This document shows, piece after piece, positions 10,661-25,600 of a stretch of DNA of 64,000 nucleotides (the first letter of the stretch is position 1; every line of letters starts with the position of its first letter). The position numbers and the translations under genes were made by a program. Location of the stretch: positions 23,312,001 through 23,376,000 of the forward strand of contig NC_091046.1 of assembly GCF_963966145.1 (NCBI RefSeq), read 5' to 3'. The notes beneath the pieces were generated by a model. That model was not told where the DNA came from and made no database searches. It saw nothing but the letters and a program-made list of their open reading frames with translations. The DNA comes from Tenebrio molitor. Its lineage: Eukaryota; Arthropoda; Insecta; Coleoptera; Tenebrionidae.

Positions 10661-13600
10661 GTAAGTGTGCTTTCATACTCATTGAGTAAATTATCTCTCT
10701 CTTTATCTTGTAGCGGTCGCAAATAACACTTTATTCAAAAATGTGGCAATATATGAATTCTCGAAAACATGTGTTTGTGAAAACATATGATGAAGGAATT
10801 CGTCGTGTACGTACGTCAAAAGGCAAATATGCCTTATTAATAGAATCACCTAAAAATGATTATGTTAATGAGAGAGAACCTTGTGATACAATGAAAGTTG
10901 GCAGAAACTTGGATGCCAAAGGTTTCGGAGTTGCCACTCCGCTAGGATCTCCTTTAAGGTAAATAAATACATACATCTGTTACTTATGTCCATAAAACGA
11001 TAAAATTTACAGAGATGCCGTGAATTTGGCAGTCCTTAGTTTAAAGGAAAATGGGGAACTTACAAAACTGACCAATCGGTGGTGGTATGACAGAACGGAA
11101 TGTATACGAGATAAACAGGTAAAGTTAAATATGAAGTTAAATAGTTTTTCATTACAAAAGACTTGTTAAATAATTACCTACATTTATTTTCATTGCAGGA
11201 TGCAGCTAGAAATGAACTATCACTAAGTAATGTAGCTGGTATTTTTTATATTTTAATTGGTGGTCTCATGATTGCGTTAGCAGTTGCACTCATTGAATTT
11301 TGTTATAAATCACACACAGAAGCTGTAAGAGCAAAAATACCACTTAGTGATGCAATGAAAGCAAAAGCTCGTTTAACGATAGGAGTTGGAAGAGACATTG
11401 ATAATGGAAGGGTAATGTTATTATTATTTTATTTACGAATTGCGAAGTCAGTAATCTGAATAAATAAAAAATATGCATCTAATGTTCCACTCTCAACATG
11501 TGAAAATTAAATTGTGAGGAATGTTCACAAAATTAGTACTACCTAATGGCTACTTGATACGTAAAGAAACTAACTAAACATATACAATTTAAGAAGAATC
11601 ATAGAAAACAATTATTTATGCTATAAATTGCAAAATATGAGTAAACGCTGTTCAAAAATCAAAAAACCATTGTAGTGCAAACATTTTTCATGATATTTCC
11701 TATTGAAGTTGACTCAAGTTGCAAAAAACCACTTTGCATTTGCAACAGCACTTTTATGGCATTAGTCATTTGAAATTACTTTTAAACTGTACTTATATGG
11801 AAAATATTCAACCCAAACTATGATTTTCTGATCCCTTTGTGCCTTTATTTGGTTCAAAAATATGAAAAAAATGATGTTGCAAATGACAAGTGGTTTTTTG
11901 CAACTTGAGTCAACTATACTTGTCACAGTGACAGCTAAGTTATTTGCACCACAATGGTTTTTTGATTTTTGAACAGCATTTTACTTACTTTTTTAATCAA
12001 TGATTTTGTAACATATTGCACACAGCATTTTTCTCTATTTAGCGTTAATTTACTTTCTATTTGTTATCAAAAATGTGTAGACGTATAATATATAATCTGT
12101 TCCAAAATCAAAAATCCACCACCTGTTGAATTATGTTGGCAGAAAAAAAGAAATCCCTAGAATAAGTTTCATTTTTTGGGTTGGCCCAACCTCCCGGCTC
12201 CCGCCAAAATTTGACATTGAACTGTTGAGTTTATTTACGTACCTAACACAAAATAATTATTATGTTCAAAAAAGTGGCAGCTACCGTATCATAACTTTTG
12301 AGTGATATAATAAAATGAGAATAAAAAAACACGATGAATTACGACCTAAACAACTGTCAACAGTTTTCTTTCATAACCCCACTTTTTTCTGACACTTGCA
12401 AAAACACTAAAAACAAAAGTTGGCGACGTTGTCGGTTGTATTTTCGAGGTAGAATGCAGTGTTGGTGGATTTTTGATTTTGAAACAGATTATATAGATTT
12501 TCAATATTGATAACGCAATGACAGACTATTGTTATTACGTCACCTATAAAATTTACCCCAACCCCGAGTATTATTATGTGTTTATGGATGTTTAATTTAA
12601 TCTGAACAGAAGAGCAATGAGAATTAACTACCGTGTGAACAACAATTACTGATTGAGTTGGCAATAAATTCTGGTGACTTTTGGTGACTTTTATGTCATG
12701 TTCCCACGAGAAAACCATTTTATTAATAAAAGAATACAAAAACCAAGACGTTTAAATATGAAATGTATGCCAGCTGTCAATAGTGTCAATAAAACAAACC
12801 GAAATAGGTACAATTCACAATCTTGAAAATTTCATGTAAAATTTTGTATTGCCAACTGAAACAGTTATTGTTGCTCACCCTGTAATATTAACAGTTAATA
12901 GCCAAATGACTAACTGCCAATTTTACAGAAAAAAATCACCACATTTTATTGCACAAATCTGGATTTTGACACTTTTATTTTTGCAAAATTATTGCACAAT
13001 CACAGTCATTGTATACGCAAAATAGAAAAATATGTTTATACTTCCACTGAACTTAGAACTACCGTGCCTTCAATTCAGAATTAGAGTAGGCTTTGATTTT
13101 ATTATGAAGTTGGTAACATGGAATTTTTAAAGGCACAGCAGTGACCTTGAACAGCAAAATACACGTGTTTAAACGTCTATTACCAACCGTTAATAGACAA
13201 TAGTATATTATGATACAAGTTTATAAGGAAGCCTTTAAAGCACGCGCGACGAGTTTAAGAGCACGACGCGTAGCGGAGTGCTTTTAACGTCGCAAGTGTT
13301 TTAAAGGCCCTTATAAACGTGTATCATACGCTATTTTTTATTATACCTGTACTACAATCTGAAAATTATAACAAAAAAAGTAAATTGAAATACCTTTTGC
13401 GAAGTAATCTGTGTCATTAATCGTTGATATAGAAATGGTCAATTGTTGTTGTTTCGTTGCTATCATAAATTGTGTATAAATGTCTATTTATCATTGTTCA
13501 AAATGTAGGTGAATTTGTTGTTACCTAAGCAACCCTTAAAGCTTTAGTGTTTTAAAGGCCCTTTTTCGCACGCATTTTAGTGTCAAAAACAGGGATTATG

Positions 13601-16600
13601 ATTCAGGTATAATAAAAAATATATAAATCACAGTCTACTCTAATTCCGAATTTATTTGAAGGCACGGTATAAGTTATAACAGTGGCGGCTCATACAGGAG
13701 GGGCACATGGGCAATGCCTCCCCAAAACATATTGTAAAATAAAGATAACAATAAATCTAAAAATTGTTATATAGTTTATTCAAATATTTAAATTGTAATA
13801 AGATCGATTCACCTTTGTAATGGGACAATGAGTGCATTTTGTATTTTGCGCGCCACTCAGCGTACAACGCTTCTTGGTACAAGTTCCACGAGAATATCAT
13901 GGTTAAAAACTCCATATGACGCCCTATTCTGTGGGCAAGGACGACCATGCCCACGGCAAACAAGAACACAGAATTTACCGGACTGCATTGAACATTGAAT
14001 TATTTTAAGCTCGATTGCATCCGAGTTTATGAATTTCAAATTTTAACGACAATAACAAGATTTCAACTGATTGCAAGTTGCAAGTTCGCAACACTTGTCA
14101 TCCAATTCTTCCTCAAACGTGTGTTTAAGTGCTTTTATTTTCAGCTTTCAAGTAGGTTTTACAATAATTCTGCATTAATAGTAACATTAGGTTTCAGTCG
14201 TGCTATTGAAATTTACTAATATTATCATGAATTCTGTTCAACCAATTAAAAATTTTAAAACCGCAGTTGGACTCGAATTTGAAGAGCGGAAATTGCCTAT
14301 GCATTGCCATGAAAATAAATTTTGCCAAACGATTGTAACTAGATCAGGCTCACTAATTGTCAAACAACCCTCGTATGTTATGTCAAAAGCAATCTAACCA
14401 AATCAAAATTTTGGATTTTTACAACTTCCTGATCACAGCGCGGAAGAAATAAGTGGGTTTATTCTAGGAGAATTAGAAAAACTTATTATTCACAAAACGC
14501 CAGACAAACTAATTACCCAAAGTTATGATGGAGCTGTTATCATGAGTGGTCAAAATAATGGAGTACAAGCCAAAATTACAACAGTCTACAAAAATGCAAT
14601 TTTTACTCATTCGAATAACTGATTTTGTACATAAAACAGTATCCTAAATTTTGAAACTATAATTATGTCTCTTTATATAACTTTGTCTTATGGGGGAATC
14701 CAGACAAAATAATAAAAAAAGATTTACAATAAAGCCACTAGTGTATAATGTAGAAAAAAGCAATAACTTGTGATAATTTATATATTTGACATGATAAAAA
14801 TACATAATTAGATGAGATATAAAAACACATTTTAAAAACATATTAAAGAACTAAATGTAACACTGTAATTTCAAATTGTAGCAAAATTGATGCAGTCGTC
14901 TTCCTGTTGTTGGTTGTGGAAGAATCTTCTTCACCTGCGAAATTTCAATATCGCAAATGTCCAAGATATTTGGAAACATGAAACAATTCTTTTTTTGCAT
15001 GTTCTTAAGCAACTAACCGTTAAGGCTCCACGATTCCTCACGTAGCGCCTATACTAAATACGTGGAGTTATTGTTTTCGGAATTTTTCTACAAAATCAAC
15101 TTTGAAACAATGCTTGACTTTTGGTTGGTTAGTAGGCACCTAAACGGAGGTCAATGATATACATATATTTTTTTTAAGTATAATAATTAATTTGTAATTA
15201 AATAAAAACGTGAAATCATTTTTTTCGGATTTTTTTGTAGTGGAATGTTTTTTAGCGGTAAGTAAACACTCATTTAATAGATAATTAAAACACGGAGGTC
15301 AATGACATTTTCTTTTTTCGTTTACTGTCGTAGTTTTTTTGATATTTACAAAAAATAAATCCGAAAATTGGCAACCAAACGTACTTAACACGACGCGCCC
15401 TTTGCCGCTCAGACATTACTAGTGAGAACGACTTATGCAGGTCCTTATAACGTACTGATACTTTTATGATTGAGGGCTCGGTCAGCCCATTGCTGTCGGC
15501 CGTTATTTATTACAGGGGGTCTTCAATGCATTTTTATTTAATGAAACCTAACAATCTAAAGTATAAATTTTATTTGTTCCCTACTTGTAAACATCAGCTT
15601 ATCAAGTCACTGTATTCACCTTGAAAATGTCTCTTAACTGGCTAGCATGTAAAATGATACTAGCAAGCATGTAAAATTTTACTGGCTAGCCAGTAAAATT
15701 TTACACCCGTGCTCATATGAGTGATGTGCGTTTCCAAAGCAATACGTGTAAAGCTCATACGATTTTTTTTTCAAATACCGGAATTTTTATCAACAATACA
15801 AGCATGGTAACGGGTTTTACTGGCTTCAGAAGGTGACTGGCTCGCCTTCGGCTCTCCAGTCCTATCCTTCTGTCGCCAGTAAAAACCCTTTTTACCATGC
15901 TAGTAATGTTAAATACTATTAAACTAAAGAGGTGGACAAATATTTTAGTATTTTAAATGCTCAAACTCTTTACCAAAAGCCCCTAAATAGTAACCTAATC
16001 GGTCTCCAAAAAGGTCGAACAATAATATTTATAAAATTATTGAATATAAATATTCAAACTAGAGTTCTCTTTACAAAATTTTGTAAACATCACCCCAGAT
16101 CTGCTATTGAAAGATTTAATTTACCACGCGAAAATGGTGGTAGCGGTTTTTCAAATCTAGAAATTCTACAACACAATCAAATTGCTTCACTAAAAAATTA
16201 TTTTCTCAATAGAGCTCGTGATAACACATTTTTTAGTGCTTTGGTTTCAGCGGATAAAGGTTACACACCTTTAAATTTAAGTGATAATATAATTTCAGAT
16301 ATTGTTGAGCCTGACACTATAGCAAATATAAAACAAAAGTCTTTACATGGGAGATATTTTAAAGAACTAGAACAACCAGAAATTAATATTCAAGCTTCTC
16401 ATGCATGGCTTAAAAAATCAAATATTCATCCTGTGACTGAGGGTTTTATATTTGCAATACAAGATCGTGTTATAAATACAAGAAATTATAAAAAACACAT
16501 ATGCGGTTTACAATCGATCATTGATAAATGTAGGATTTGCGGAACTGAAGGGGAAACCATTGAACACATCATTTCTTCTTGCACCGTTTTGGCTCAAAGC

Positions 16601-19600
16601 GAATATAAAAAACGTCATGATATATTCGCAAAAATTATACACATGAATTTAGCAGTTAAATTCAACTTATTAAGGGATACACAACTACTAGTTATTTATT
16701 ATACAAGACGATAAAATTTTATTTTATCTTCGAGAGCGGTTTAAGCCTCGAGGCGTAAGCCGAGAGGCTAATACGCTCGAGAAGATAATGGTGAATTTTA
16801 TCGTCGTGTACAATACAAAATTTTATTCCATCCTCCATTATTTCGATTGAATTACTGAATTATTTTGATTATGACAATTATAAACGTCAAAAAAATTCAA
16901 CAATCAAAAAAACGTCAAAAACAGAAAAACAACAATGGATGTTAAACATTAATTATTTTATTTTTCTAGACGATAAAACTTCATTTTACCATGAAGAAAA
17001 CAGTAGATAAAATACCATTTTATCGTTTAGGATGGAATAAATTATATTTATAAACCAGAGAGTTGTTTGGAAAATGACAATTACAAATTATATTTTGATC
17101 GTACAGTTTTAACTGACATTCGTATTCAACATAACAGACCAGACATTATAATTTTAAATAAACAACAAAAGCAAGCATATCTTTTAGATATAGCTGTTCC
17201 AAATTCACACAATATAACACAGACATATAATACAAAAATTAATAAATATTTAGAACTCTCCGTTGCTATGAGAAATCTTTGGTGTTTAGAAAAAATTTCG
17301 ATTTTACCATTTATAATTTCAGCAACAGGAATAGTACCGCAATCTCTTTTTAAAAATTTAAAAATTTTGGACTTAGAGAAAACATTAGTGGTTGAAATCC
17401 AAAAAGGTATATTATTATACTCATGTCATATCGTGAGGAAATTCCTTAACATTGACACAGAACATAATACACAACAAAGTCAAAATGCGGAGGCGAGACG
17501 CCGGTAATTATGTTGATAAGCACTGCAAAATTGCCGTGCCGCCGGGTGGAGGTGGGTTACACTGTTTTTCTTTTGGTTTTCCTCTTTTGTCAATTGTACC
17601 TAGTTGGTTGCAAAAAAAAAAACGGAAACTGTCAGAATAAAATTGGCACATTTTTATAGTGTGAAACCTTGCGAGAGAGAGGTTAAAATTATGATCAAAA
17701 TTCAATGACACTTTTAGAAATTATTTGATAGGTATTGTCAAGTAAACAAATAATTGACCAATGGACAAAACCAAATTTACATTATGAAAATTTTCATTTC
17801 CCGTTTTTTTTTGCAACCAACTGTATTTCACTATTTCTCAAAACTATTTCCTATCTCTATTAAAGGTCAGTGACGTAAATATGAAATAGTTTTGAGAAAT
17901 AGTGAAATACATTTGACAAAACAGGAAAACCAAAAGAAAAACACTGTAATATTATAATAAATTAAAATGGTCCAATAATATGAACGCCCAAAATTCATTC
18001 GGTTTTGTTACTTTCACTTAGAGATAGATAGGAATGTAGGTACATACCTACTGTTATTTTTTTTTTTTTAATTTTAAAATGGTATATACCTATACCTACC
18101 TCTTTTCACCGTTATTACCGTACCGTACAGTTACTTGGGGACCTAGAAGGACCGGTAACATTTTTATTTTTCGTATTCGTTTAGTTAAAGTCTTAAAAAA
18201 CATTAATTTATTGTACATTTTGAGGTTATCTTTGACAGATGTGAAGTTAGGTATGTAACCGGGAAAGTTTATACAGGGATTTAGGTAAATGTCTTGCCAA
18301 ACTTTAATCGCGAGCTACTGGCTTCATGTAGAACTCGGAAAAATATTTAAAAAATTCTATGTCAAAAAGTAAATTGACATTTAATTTTTGAGGTAAATTT
18401 TTTTAACTGCTTTTAGTCTTCTACGTTGTCCCACAACCTCGTAGGTAAAATTTTTAATGTAAAAAAATAATTGACCTTAAACAAAAACAAACAAACATCT
18501 AAGGTTAACAATAAAATGTAACGCAAATGTTAAAATTGCCCCCCGCCAACTATTTAACACTCACACAGGAGTTTAAACATTGTACACCGCGCTCAATAAT
18601 GTTAGGGCTAATTTGTTCCATTTCAGCACGAATTCTGTGTCGTAAATCTTCTAAATTGATTGGTCTATTGAAGTAAATCCTCGATTTTAAATAACCACAT
18701 AGAAAAAAAAAATAGATACATTGAAAATTAAATTAATGTTTTGAAGTAAAATTTGTCATTTTCTCAAAAAAATTGTTATGTAAGTTACCAAATTTTTTAA
18801 TTCATAGTTTAGGTAGTACGCAGGTGTATCAGAAAGAGAAGAAAAAAGTGGGGATTGTCATTTAAAAAAATTGGTGATGACGTCATAGCTCAAAAATGGA
18901 TGACGTCATGAGCAAGTGAAGTAACTTAAAATAAGTATTACGAGAAATAAAAATTGACCTGTTTCAGCGTTTTTGACAAACGTCATTAGTTTTGAAATTA
19001 TTGAATTTATTCCATAAGTAATTTCCACACTGTATACCACTTTCCCGGTTATGTATCTCAGGAAAATTGCCAAATTTTTATTCAAATTACCATATTTTTA
19101 TAAATAAAAGTTCAATATTTTTGGAGTTAAAATTCTAGTCTTGGTATGTATTTTTAAAAAACTTTAGATAAATGCATTAGCATTAGATTCATATCCTGAA
19201 AATGTTATTTTGCAAAGTAATAACTTTGTCAGCAATGCACTCAAAAAAAATTTCGGATAGAATCTATGCATCGGGATATTATAAGTGATAACATGTGACA
19301 AACCAAAACGATTTCTTAATAAATCTAGGTAAATTTCGGGCTGGCAACGGGAAAAACACTGTTAATAAGGTAACACGGAATGTATCGACCATAACATTTC
19401 TTGGTAGGTAACAAGCCGCGGTTACGCCTTGACTTGCTCATGCCTACCTCGAATGTTATCAAGTCTTTACATTCCTTGTTAATTAAAAATAGCTATTAAG
19501 TATTTGAATAAAATATTAGTATGTCTGTTGTCGGTTGCTAAGGCTTTCATCACACAAAGTGTTAATATTACAAGCGTCGTGTTAAAAGTTTGTAAAATGA

Positions 19601-22600
19601 ATTTGAACAAAAGTGAAAGAGAAATGGAAGTCGCTGAGGCTTCAAACGCTGCATGTTCTTTCCTCTGCTTCCTCCTGCCGAAGAAATTGAAGGAACGTTA
19701 CCGGATGGCATATAAGTGTTTTGTTTGGTTTCATTTTGGTCAATTACTTCTCCTTCCCATTTCTAATTTAGTTTTACTACCAGCCCTATTATGAGGGAAT
19801 TAAATATCCCAACAATAGACAACTATCAGTACTATCACCATAAATCCTAGGACTGTAAAAGAAGATTTGTTGTCGCGAACGGGTGCCGCCGGGAACGTAT
19901 TCTCTTGATGTATGCAGGGCCGTGCCGTGCTATGAAGCAGAGAGGCGGCCGCATCAGGCGGCACCGTAAGGGGGCGGCATAAGCAATGAAATCAAAATAC
20001 AATTTGAACCATTCAATAATTAGAAATCTTTAGGAAACACTTTTCTAGATATGTTGGTCTATGTTATTCGATATTGATGTATGCGAATTATGATTTATCA
20101 CACACCTCTGCATAAATGATTTCGGTTTCTGGTGCAGGTGCATCGTTGGGGATTTTTGATTTGACAACGCGAAGTTATTATTTTTGTTTGTTATATACCG
20201 AGCAGCCGCTCCTAAAAGTTGAGGCGGCAATTATCACAAAAAAACAATTGCATGCGTTACGTTACATTTGGAAAAGTTAGGTTTTGAACTAAAGTGGCTT
20301 AGAGGACAAAGCTTTGACAACGGGGCTGATATGAAGGAAGGAAGAAAGGGTGTATAAAATAAAATATGTACTTGAAAAATATCCAAAGGTGTTTTATGTG
20401 CCCTGGGCATGTCATCCTTTAAACATAGTCTTTTTCTACAAAAACAACTTTTTTTCTATTGTACAAAAACTTTACACTTTTATTTAACGAGTTCGTGTGT
20501 AAATTGGGCTTTTTTGGCATGAGTGAGCCAGTTTAAAATGCGAGTGAAGCGAGCGTTTTAAAAGCCCACGAATGCCAAAAAAAGCCCAATTTACACACGA
20601 ACGAGTTGAATACAACGTTTGTTTGTTCGACGAGCCCCTCAAAGGCTCCAAATCTTTAAAATTAGCTTGAAGCTTCGTTTTGACAAGTTGTGACATTTAT
20701 CGAAATCCGTTCACACAGGAGAAAATTCTCAAATTCTGACAGTGTCGAACAAAAAATAGTATTCTTACATTATGTATATTTTTTTAAATCACAATCAATC
20801 GAAGGGCACGGCAATTTTGCCGGAGTACATACACTATTACTCTCAAGTAATAGTGCAGTGCTAATCAACATAATTACCGGCGTCTCGCCTCCACATTTTG
20901 ACTTTGTTGTGTTTTAATATCTTCTGTGTCAATGTTGAGGAACTTCCTCATGATATGACATGAGTATAATAATATACCTTTTTGAATTTCAACTACCGAT
21001 GTATTACCTAAATCCAGAATTTTTAAATTTTTAAAAAGAGATTGCGGTACTATTCCCGTGGCTGAAATTAAAAGTGGTAAAATCGAATTTTTTTCTAAAC
21101 ACCAAAGATTTCTCATAGCAACGGAGAGCTTTAAATATTTATTAACTTTTGTGTTATATGTCTGTGTTATATTATGTGAATTTGGAACAGCTATATCTAA
21201 AAGATATGCTTGCTTTTGTTGTTTATTTTAAATAATAATTATCTCATTTATTTATTATTATTATTATTTAATAAAAATTGCAGAGCACAAATGCGTACCG
21301 GTTACAGGCCTTACGTTTGAAAAAAAAGTTTGGGGTGGTTGCGAACTTCCGGGAGCAGATATGTAAAAACCATATGCGTCAAAATGTGGGCAAGGAAAAA
21401 TAAAAATCGACCTGTTTCGGGATTTTTTACAAAAATTGCCAATTTCCAAGTTATGAATTTTATTCCAATTAAAGTTTCCACCCTGTATATTGAGTGTGAA
21501 ACGAAACGTAACACGAGTTGTATTTTCCAAATATCATAGCACCGAGTTAAAATTCATAAGAAATATATTCGGCACATGTGCACATGTCCATGTCAAGAGT
21601 TGTATTTTACTGAGAATTTAACAAACCAGAAACACAGACATTACAAAACAGTATTTATTAACATTAACATTTAAGTATATTTATAACATTACGTATTAGC
21701 AGTACCATCTATTTGTTTGCATTTTTAGTGCAACTTTTATAATGATAATTTAATTCATGTATAAAAAATCCCATAAGCCGCAATGCATTCGTCACTTTGA
21801 CATCGGATAAAGTTAGCCCTAAATTTGCATCTGGATAAAATGTGTTTAAACTTCCATGGCAAACTTTTCCGAACCTGATTATTGTTTGTTGTTATGATAA
21901 TGAATCAACAATCTTAAACATTGACACAGGATGTAATAAATTGAAGTGCAAAATGGCCAATTCCATTTTTCATAATTACCTACCTATTATTTTTTATTAT
22001 TCATTAAATTATCTAATCGAATTACGCTCGAGGTTTTTCGTCCAGGATAAAATTTCATTTTTTAAACTCTGATTTGATTTCTTTTTGGTAAAATCACTCC
22101 ACAAACCACCAGATAAAAAATCTCGTTCTTCGGACTCGTTTTTTTTACCGTCGGTGGTTTGTGTCGTCAATTTACCAAGCAACCAAATTATTGTAAAAAA
22201 ATCAATTTTATCTGAACAAAAAAGACCTCTCGTGTAATTACTTACGACAAATTTAAATTGTCAAAGACGAGTTTGTTGATTTGGTCGCCATGGAACGTTA
22301 GGTGCAGAATAATCGCCTATTTATTTTGTACAGAATAATCAAAAAAGCTCGCTAGTAATTGGCTGACACGTGTGTTGAATTCTCATTATAATGTGGTATG
22401 ATTGAAGTATTCAACAATGTAAAGTAGACTTATTCAGTGTTGGCCTGTTAGAAGGAATAGGTACCCTGCAAAATGCCCCAATGTACTAAACCTGGAAAGG
22501 TCTTTGGTAGCGCATATTACAGATGTATTTACCTAATTAAGAGATTTGTTCAGTTTGTAAATGTAAATAAACTAAAATCAACTGGAAGGCTACCAGAAAC

Positions 22601-25600
22601 TCAGTAAGCTGTTACGAATTAAAGGAAAGCCTTTAGAACACAACCCACAAACATCTTTCTGTATTAGGATATTTTAAAGACCTAGTGTGTAAATGTTTAA
22701 AGACATCAGAAGGAAATTATACGCTACTGTCGGAATATTGATCATTTACTAAATTTTTAATGTGGCAAAATGTTTTGAAAATAAGCGAAAAAAGTAACTA
22801 AGTGTCTGGAACATAGCAGTGAACATATTTTCTTTGAAAACAATTATGTATTTGCTTAGATACATACTTAGATTTTTTTTTATAATTCCTTTCAATAAAA
22901 TTTTAATTCATTGATGGAGTAATTTGAATTTAATTATTATTTGTTACATTTTTTTACTTTAAATTACATTATCTTAAAGCCTCGTTTTCAGACAGGTTAT
23001 CAATGTACCTTTGCGATGGTATATTAGGTATTGTAAAGTGGAAATTTTCACAGCCAACTACGAAAAACCACATTAAATTATAAATAAACTAGGCAAAAAT
23101 GAATAGGGAATTCCACAATTTTTCTTGGAAAGCAAAATAATTGTCCCAGTCCTGAGACGTATTCTTAAACACTAGATAAATTTGAAATGTTACATGTACT
23201 TGAAACATTACATTTAATGTGTATATACATTTTTTTCTAACACATTTCATTACAAATTTTAAACTGTAGTTACAAAAAATTCAAAAAAGGAAAAATTCCC
23301 TATTCATTTTTGCCTAAAAAGTTAATAATTTATTCAGATGAAAGTGAAATAACGTAGTTTAAAGACAATACAATAACAATTAACCAACTAATTAAATTAA
23401 CAATCAAAAATTTATAGTCAGTTTATAAGAAAAATAAAATTATCAGTTATTATAATACAACGAGTAGTCAAAGATTGTCGAATATTTTTGTGGTGAGTGT
23501 GCAGCACGAATGGTGTTCGCAAGTGTAATGACCATGAGTGATACCACCATAAAAATATTCTACTATCTTTGACTACGAATTGTAGGTATTCAACAGACTG
23601 TATCATTCATTACCTTATAAACTTAGTTTTTCGATTGCTCCCGCAAGATGACACTTTTTTACAGAGACCTTTTTTATGCATGGCAACGCCGCTATCTAAA
23701 TTGAAATAAATAAATGTCAAGAATTGTCAAACGTAAAGCATTCAAATTTAAATTTAATTGAAAATGTTCAAATTGACCACCATTATGCTCAATGCATAAC
23801 TGAACACTTCGAGCAACATCTCGACAAATTTCAGTGCACAAATCGGGGGTAAAAATTGTTCGGAAAACCTCCTTAACATATTCTTTTGAAAAATTTAAAA
23901 ATTGAATGTTGCAAGATTGAACAAATTTGGTCATGACCAACTTCATTAAACTATGTTATGGCCATTCCAATTCCATTAAAATGGGCTTCGTATGAAGTAT
24001 GTCATGGATAGTGATGAAGTGGTGCCATCTGTTTGTTAGACATCAAGGTAAAATTGCCGTCAAATTTGAAATTTTGTCAATCAAAAAACTCTGAAAATGC
24101 TCATTAAATGCATTATTTGTGGCAATTCTGAAAAACCTTTATTTCAATTTCCCAGCGACAGTGGAGTTAGAGCTAAATCGTTTGAGGTTCTTCGGGAAAT
24201 TTGTGGTACTAGAAAAGAAATTCGTTAACATAGTTTAATGAAGTTGGTCATGTGATGGAGATGAATTGGCGATATCTAGTGAAATTTAGAATAACCACAC
24301 ATTTAAAAAGTTAAATATCAGGTTATGTTATATGCCATTTCATTGTCAAGAACTGTCAGTTTATACTTTTATGACACTATGGCAGGAACATGAAAAATTA
24401 GTTAGCGTCTTAGAACCTCGAATTCTGTAATTCTTGCATCGTTTTACTCCGAAATGATCAAGTTCCACGACGAAAACGTATAAACTGACAGTTTTTGACA
24501 ATGAAATAGCATATAACATAACCTGATATTTAACTTTTTAAATGTGTGGTTATTCTAAATTTCACTAGATATCGCCACTTCATCTCCATCATCGACTTGT
24601 CATTTGGTTTACTTTTTTTCGACATTTGGGATGGCCATAACATAGTTTAATGAAGTTGGTCATGATTTGGTTTTTCGAAAGTGCCATCTTGTGACATTTT
24701 GTGTAAAAGTTGCTACCACATTTCTGGGCGCTCTGTATAATCGTGTCAAAAATAAATTACTCCCTAGAATTCGAACTTTTAGGGAAATAACGTTTTCCAT
24801 GTTGTGTGTAACTAGAATTTTCAAAAGTAATTTTGAATATCTAAGGTTGGTTACTATCAATTGAAAGATTAAGTCTAACTAAATATGCGGCCAGAAATCA
24901 AAATTGATTGGGAAACGAAAAAACATCATCACTTAGCGAGAAATAGAGCCATATGCAACTGTTACAGGGAATTCGCTGCCTTTCGGTTACGATATTTTTT
25001 GTTTGTCATCAGAAACCACATAGCCTCCAACCTAACCAAATTCATAGCAACATATCCCTAAGTCCTAGGGAGTAATTTATTTTTGACACGATGATACGAA
25101 CCTTTGTACAGGGTTATTCTAAATGATTGTAGTCGAAGTAGACGTGAAAACTCAATGTAAAATTTATGGTTGCCGCTCCACATAAAAAAAAACATCAAAA
25201 TTATGTGAATAAGTGAGTACACACGGGAGTTAAATTGGGTGCAAAACAACTTAATATTTCTGGATTCAATCGTTAATTTAACAAAAATAAATAAAAATCT
25301 CATCACCGCACTTTTCACCTAAAAAATGACAGTGACAGCGACAAAAGTGACAGTTCACATGAAAGCGGCAAAAATGTAATAACATGGGCATGGCCTACTT
25401 CGACTACAATCATTTAGAATAACCCTGTATATTCGAATATACAAATCTTTGTATTTTCGCTCGCCGCCTTAACCTACAAATTTTTTTGCGCTAGCCGTCA
25501 AATCAAATCGCTCTGCTACTGAATGCGCCCAATCGGTGTCGGGGATCTGTTTATTTATTTTTTGAATTTATTATTCATGATACACACCGTTCACACACAG

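Noticed and set aside
13757..13969. 70-codon minus-strand frame as a gene
   Set aside because: It lies inside the terminal region of the hAT element next to its CAGTGGCGGCTC end and has no homology that I recognise.
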